Below are positions 4,400 to 6,145 of a stretch of 6,145 bases of DNA, piece after piece. A program made the position numbers and the translations under genes. The notes beneath the pieces were generated by a model. It was not told the DNA's origin and ran no database searches. It worked only from the letters and a program-made list of their open reading frames with translations. The stretch's first letter is position 1. Each line of letters opens with the position of its first letter. The stretch is taken from NCBI GenBank assembly GCA_035317605.1, contig DATHGT010000159.1, forward strand, positions 1 to 6,145. The letters are read 5' to 3'. The stretch comes from DATHGT01 sp035317605 (GTDB lineage Bacteria; Methylomirabilota; Methylomirabilia; Rokubacteriales; CSP1-6).

Positions 4400-6073
4400 A
4401 TGACGTTCGATCCCCGTCATCAAAGCCGCACCCTCGTCGACGGCGCCGACCGCGCGGCCGCCCGCACGTACTTCAAGGCCGTCGGGTTCACCGACGCCGA
4501 CCTGGCCCGTCCGCTCGTCGGCGTGGCCCACTGCTGGATCGAGATCACCCCGTGCAACTGGAACCACCGGAAGATGGCCGAGAAGGTGAAGGAAGGCGTC
4601 CGGGCCGCCGGCGGCACGCCGATCGAGTTCAACACGATCTCGGTCACCGACGGCATCGCGATGGGCACCGAGGGCATGAAGGCCTCGCTGGTCAGCCGCG
4701 AGACCATCGCGGATTCGGTGGAGCTGGTCGTGCGCGGCCACCTCCTCGACGGGTTCGTGGCGATCTCCGGCTGCGACAAGACGATCCCCGCGATGGTGAT
4801 GGCGATGGCGCGGCTGAACCTGCCGAGCGTGATGCTCTACGGCGGCTCGATCGCCTACGGCGAGTACAAGGGCGAGCGCTTGACAGTGCAGAACGTGTTC
4901 GAGGCGATCGGCGCCTTCAACGCGGGCAAGATCGACGCCCACGAGCTGAACGAGATCGAAACGCGCGCGTGTCCGGGGGCGGGCGCCTGCGGGGGACAGT
5001 TCACCGCCAACACGATGGCCACCGCGTTCGAGATGCTCGGCGTCTCGCCGATGGGATTCAACGACGTCCCGGCCACCGACCCGTCCAAGGAAGAGATCGC
5101 GTTCGAGACCGGCAAGCTGGCCATGGAGCTGCTGAACAAGGGCCTGCTGCCGCGGCGGATCATCACCCGCAAGTCGCTGCACAACGCGATCGCGGGCGTG
5201 ATGGCCACCGGCGGGTCGACCAACGCGGTGCTCCACCTGCTGGCCGTGGCCAAGGAAGCGGGGGTCAAGCTCACGATCGACGAGTTCGATCGGATCTCGC
5301 GCAAGACGCCGCTGCTCGCCGACATGAAGCCGTGGGGCAGCTACACGGCACCGGAGATGTACGAGGCCGGCGGCATGGGCGTGGTGGCCAAGCGGCTGCT
5401 CGAGGCCGGCCTGCTGAACGCCGACGAGATCACGGTGACCGGGCGGACCATCGGCGAGGAAGCGCGCGCCGCCCGCGAGGCGCCGGGCCAGACGGTTGTC
5501 CGCCCGCTCGGCAATCCGCTCAAGGGTTACGGCGGGCTCGTCATCCTCAGGGGTAATCTCGCGCCTGAGGGCTGCGTCGCCAAGGTGTCGGGGCAGAAGA
5601 AGGATCTCCATCGCGGGCCGGCGCGGGTGTTCAACCGCGAAGAGGACGCGTTCCAGGCGGTCAAGGCCGGGAAGATCAAGCCCGAGGATGTGGTCGTGAT
5701 CCGCTACGAGGGGCCGAAGGGCGGGCCGGGGATGCGGGAGATGCTCCACGTCACGGGGGCGATCCAGGGCGCGGGGCTCGGCGAATCGGTCGCGCTCATG
5801 ACCGACGGGCGGTTCTCCGGAGCGACCCACGGGTTCATGATCGGTCACATCGCGCCGGAGGCGTTCGACGGTGGGCCGATCGCGGCGCTGAAGAACGGCG
5901 ACACGATCGTGATCGACATCGTCAAGCGGCGTCTGGACGTGGAGATCTCGCCGGCCGAGTTGAAGCGGCGTCTCAAGGCGGTGAAGCATCCCAAGCCTCG
6001 TTACACCTGGGGTGTGCTTGCCAAGTACGCGCGGCTCGTTTCTTCGGCGTCTGACGGGGCGGTGACCGGCTGA
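4400..6073 (+). CDS. ilvD: Dihydroxy-acid dehydratase
   Basis: Of 557 residues, the full family length, this enzyme dehydrates 2,3-dihydroxy-isovalerate and 2,3-dihydroxy-3-methylvalerate to the keto acids that precede valine, leucine and isoleucine. Three cysteines expected to hold the Fe-S cluster are C52 (ITPCN), C125 (SGCDKT) and C197 (GAGACGGQFTANT). A set of three fits the [2Fe-2S] type. K126 beside C125 and D84 (SVTDGIAMGT) are the expected magnesium-site residues. E447 lies in GGPGMRE and the catalytic serine S473 in DGRFSGATHGFM. It is intact from ATG to TGA and starts 19 nt after the second hotdog gene. No ilvB, ilvN, ilvC or leu gene adjoins it here. Sugar-acid dehydratases of the same superfamily are an alternative, but the ACPGAGACGGQFTANTMATA motif (190-208) and overall length favour IlvD. 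Confidence 0.93.
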   Translation: MTFDPRHQSRTLVDGADRAAARTYFKAVGFTDADLARPLVGVAHCWIEITPCNWNHRKMAEKVKEGVRAAGGTPIEFNTISVTDGIAMGTEGMKASLVSRETIADSVELVVRGHLLDGFVAISGCDKTIPAMVMAMARLNLPSVMLYGGSIAYGEYKGERLTVQNVFEAIGAFNAGKIDAHELNEIETRACPGAGACGGQFTANTMATAFEMLGVSPMGFNDVPATDPSKEEIAFETGKLAMELLNKGLLPRRIITRKSLHNAIAGVMATGGSTNAVLHLLAVAKEAGVKLTIDEFDRISRKTPLLADMKPWGSYTAPEMYEAGGMGVVAKRLLEAGLLNADEITVTGRTIGEEARAAREAPGQTVVRPLGNPLKGYGGLVILRGNLAPEGCVAKVSGQKKDLHRGPARVFNREEDAFQAVKAGKIKPEDVVVIRYEGPKGGPGMREMLHVTGAIQGAGLGESVALMTDGRFSGATHGFMIGHIAPEAFDGGPIAALKNGDTIVIDIVKRRLDVEISPAELKRRLKAVKHPKPRYTWGVLAKYARLVSSASDGAVTG

Positions 6074-6145
6074 CCGTTGCGGTCGGCAGCGGGAGGTGGC
6101 GGGGCGCCGCGGCGAAAACACGTTCGTCGGCTGTACGGCGGTTTT

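Noticed and set aside
4391..6121. 576-codon open frame antisense to ilvD
   Set aside because: It mirrors ilvD, has low-complexity Arg/His/Asp/Val-rich composition and no domain, as expected from the complementary strand of a GC-rich gene.
6116..6145. AAAAC/GTTTT ends as a terminator for ilvD
   Set aside because: Only five bases pair at the ends and the sequence between them does not form a stable stem. The window ends at the T run, so a terminator continuing outside cannot be excluded.

Overview
This is a GC-rich, gene-dense bacterial window with six confident protein-coding genes and no recognisable tRNA, rRNA, CRISPR array or transposase. The strong G/C third-position bias keeps long shadow frames open on the opposite strand. 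The gene mix is the menaquinone-futalosine pathway, a core-only cobalamin-independent methionine synthase, MaoC-type hotdog proteins and a dihydroxy-acid dehydratase. It suggests an environmental, high-GC bacterium outside the classical enteric-type proteobacteria. Rokubacteria/Methylomirabilota-like or deltaproteobacteria-like lineages are possible, but that placement is a weak inference and no marker gene here settles it.

Layout. Bases 1-130 form a nested palindrome: 36-bp perfect outer arms around a perfect 12-bp hairpin that looks like a bidirectional intrinsic terminator. It begins 6 nt after the stop codon of mqnC. On the minus strand, mqnE (GTG start at 2289) and mqnC overlap by one base in a TGATG junction and form a two-gene unit. 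The 111-bp divergent intergenic region (2290-2400) holds a good sigma70-type promoter for mqnE embedded in an operator-like inverted repeat. On the plus strand follow a methionine synthase resembling the MesD family (2401-3432), a 73-bp gap, two overlapping MaoC-like hotdog genes (3506-3958 and 3955-4380), and ilvD (4400-6073) with a strong Shine-Dalgarno. The last 72 bases hold no gene.

How the genes fit together. MqnE and MqnC are the two radical-SAM steps of the futalosine route to menaquinone (the MqnA, MqnB and MqnD partners are not in the window). The methionine synthase regenerates methionine, the precursor of SAM. The two hotdog proteins are paralogues in exact register around the active site: the first keeps the hydratase Asp/Asn/His, while the second has Glu/Pro/Pro there. 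A catalytic plus non-catalytic heteromer is therefore likely. IlvD makes branched-chain 2-keto acids and probably shares the transcript of the hotdog pair.

Most worth a second look: the terminal palindrome (real element or contig-end foldback), the operator-like repeat over the mqnE promoter, the MesD-like synthase without its usual MesX partner nearby, and the active/inactive hotdog pair. I did not see an obviously new multi-gene system.
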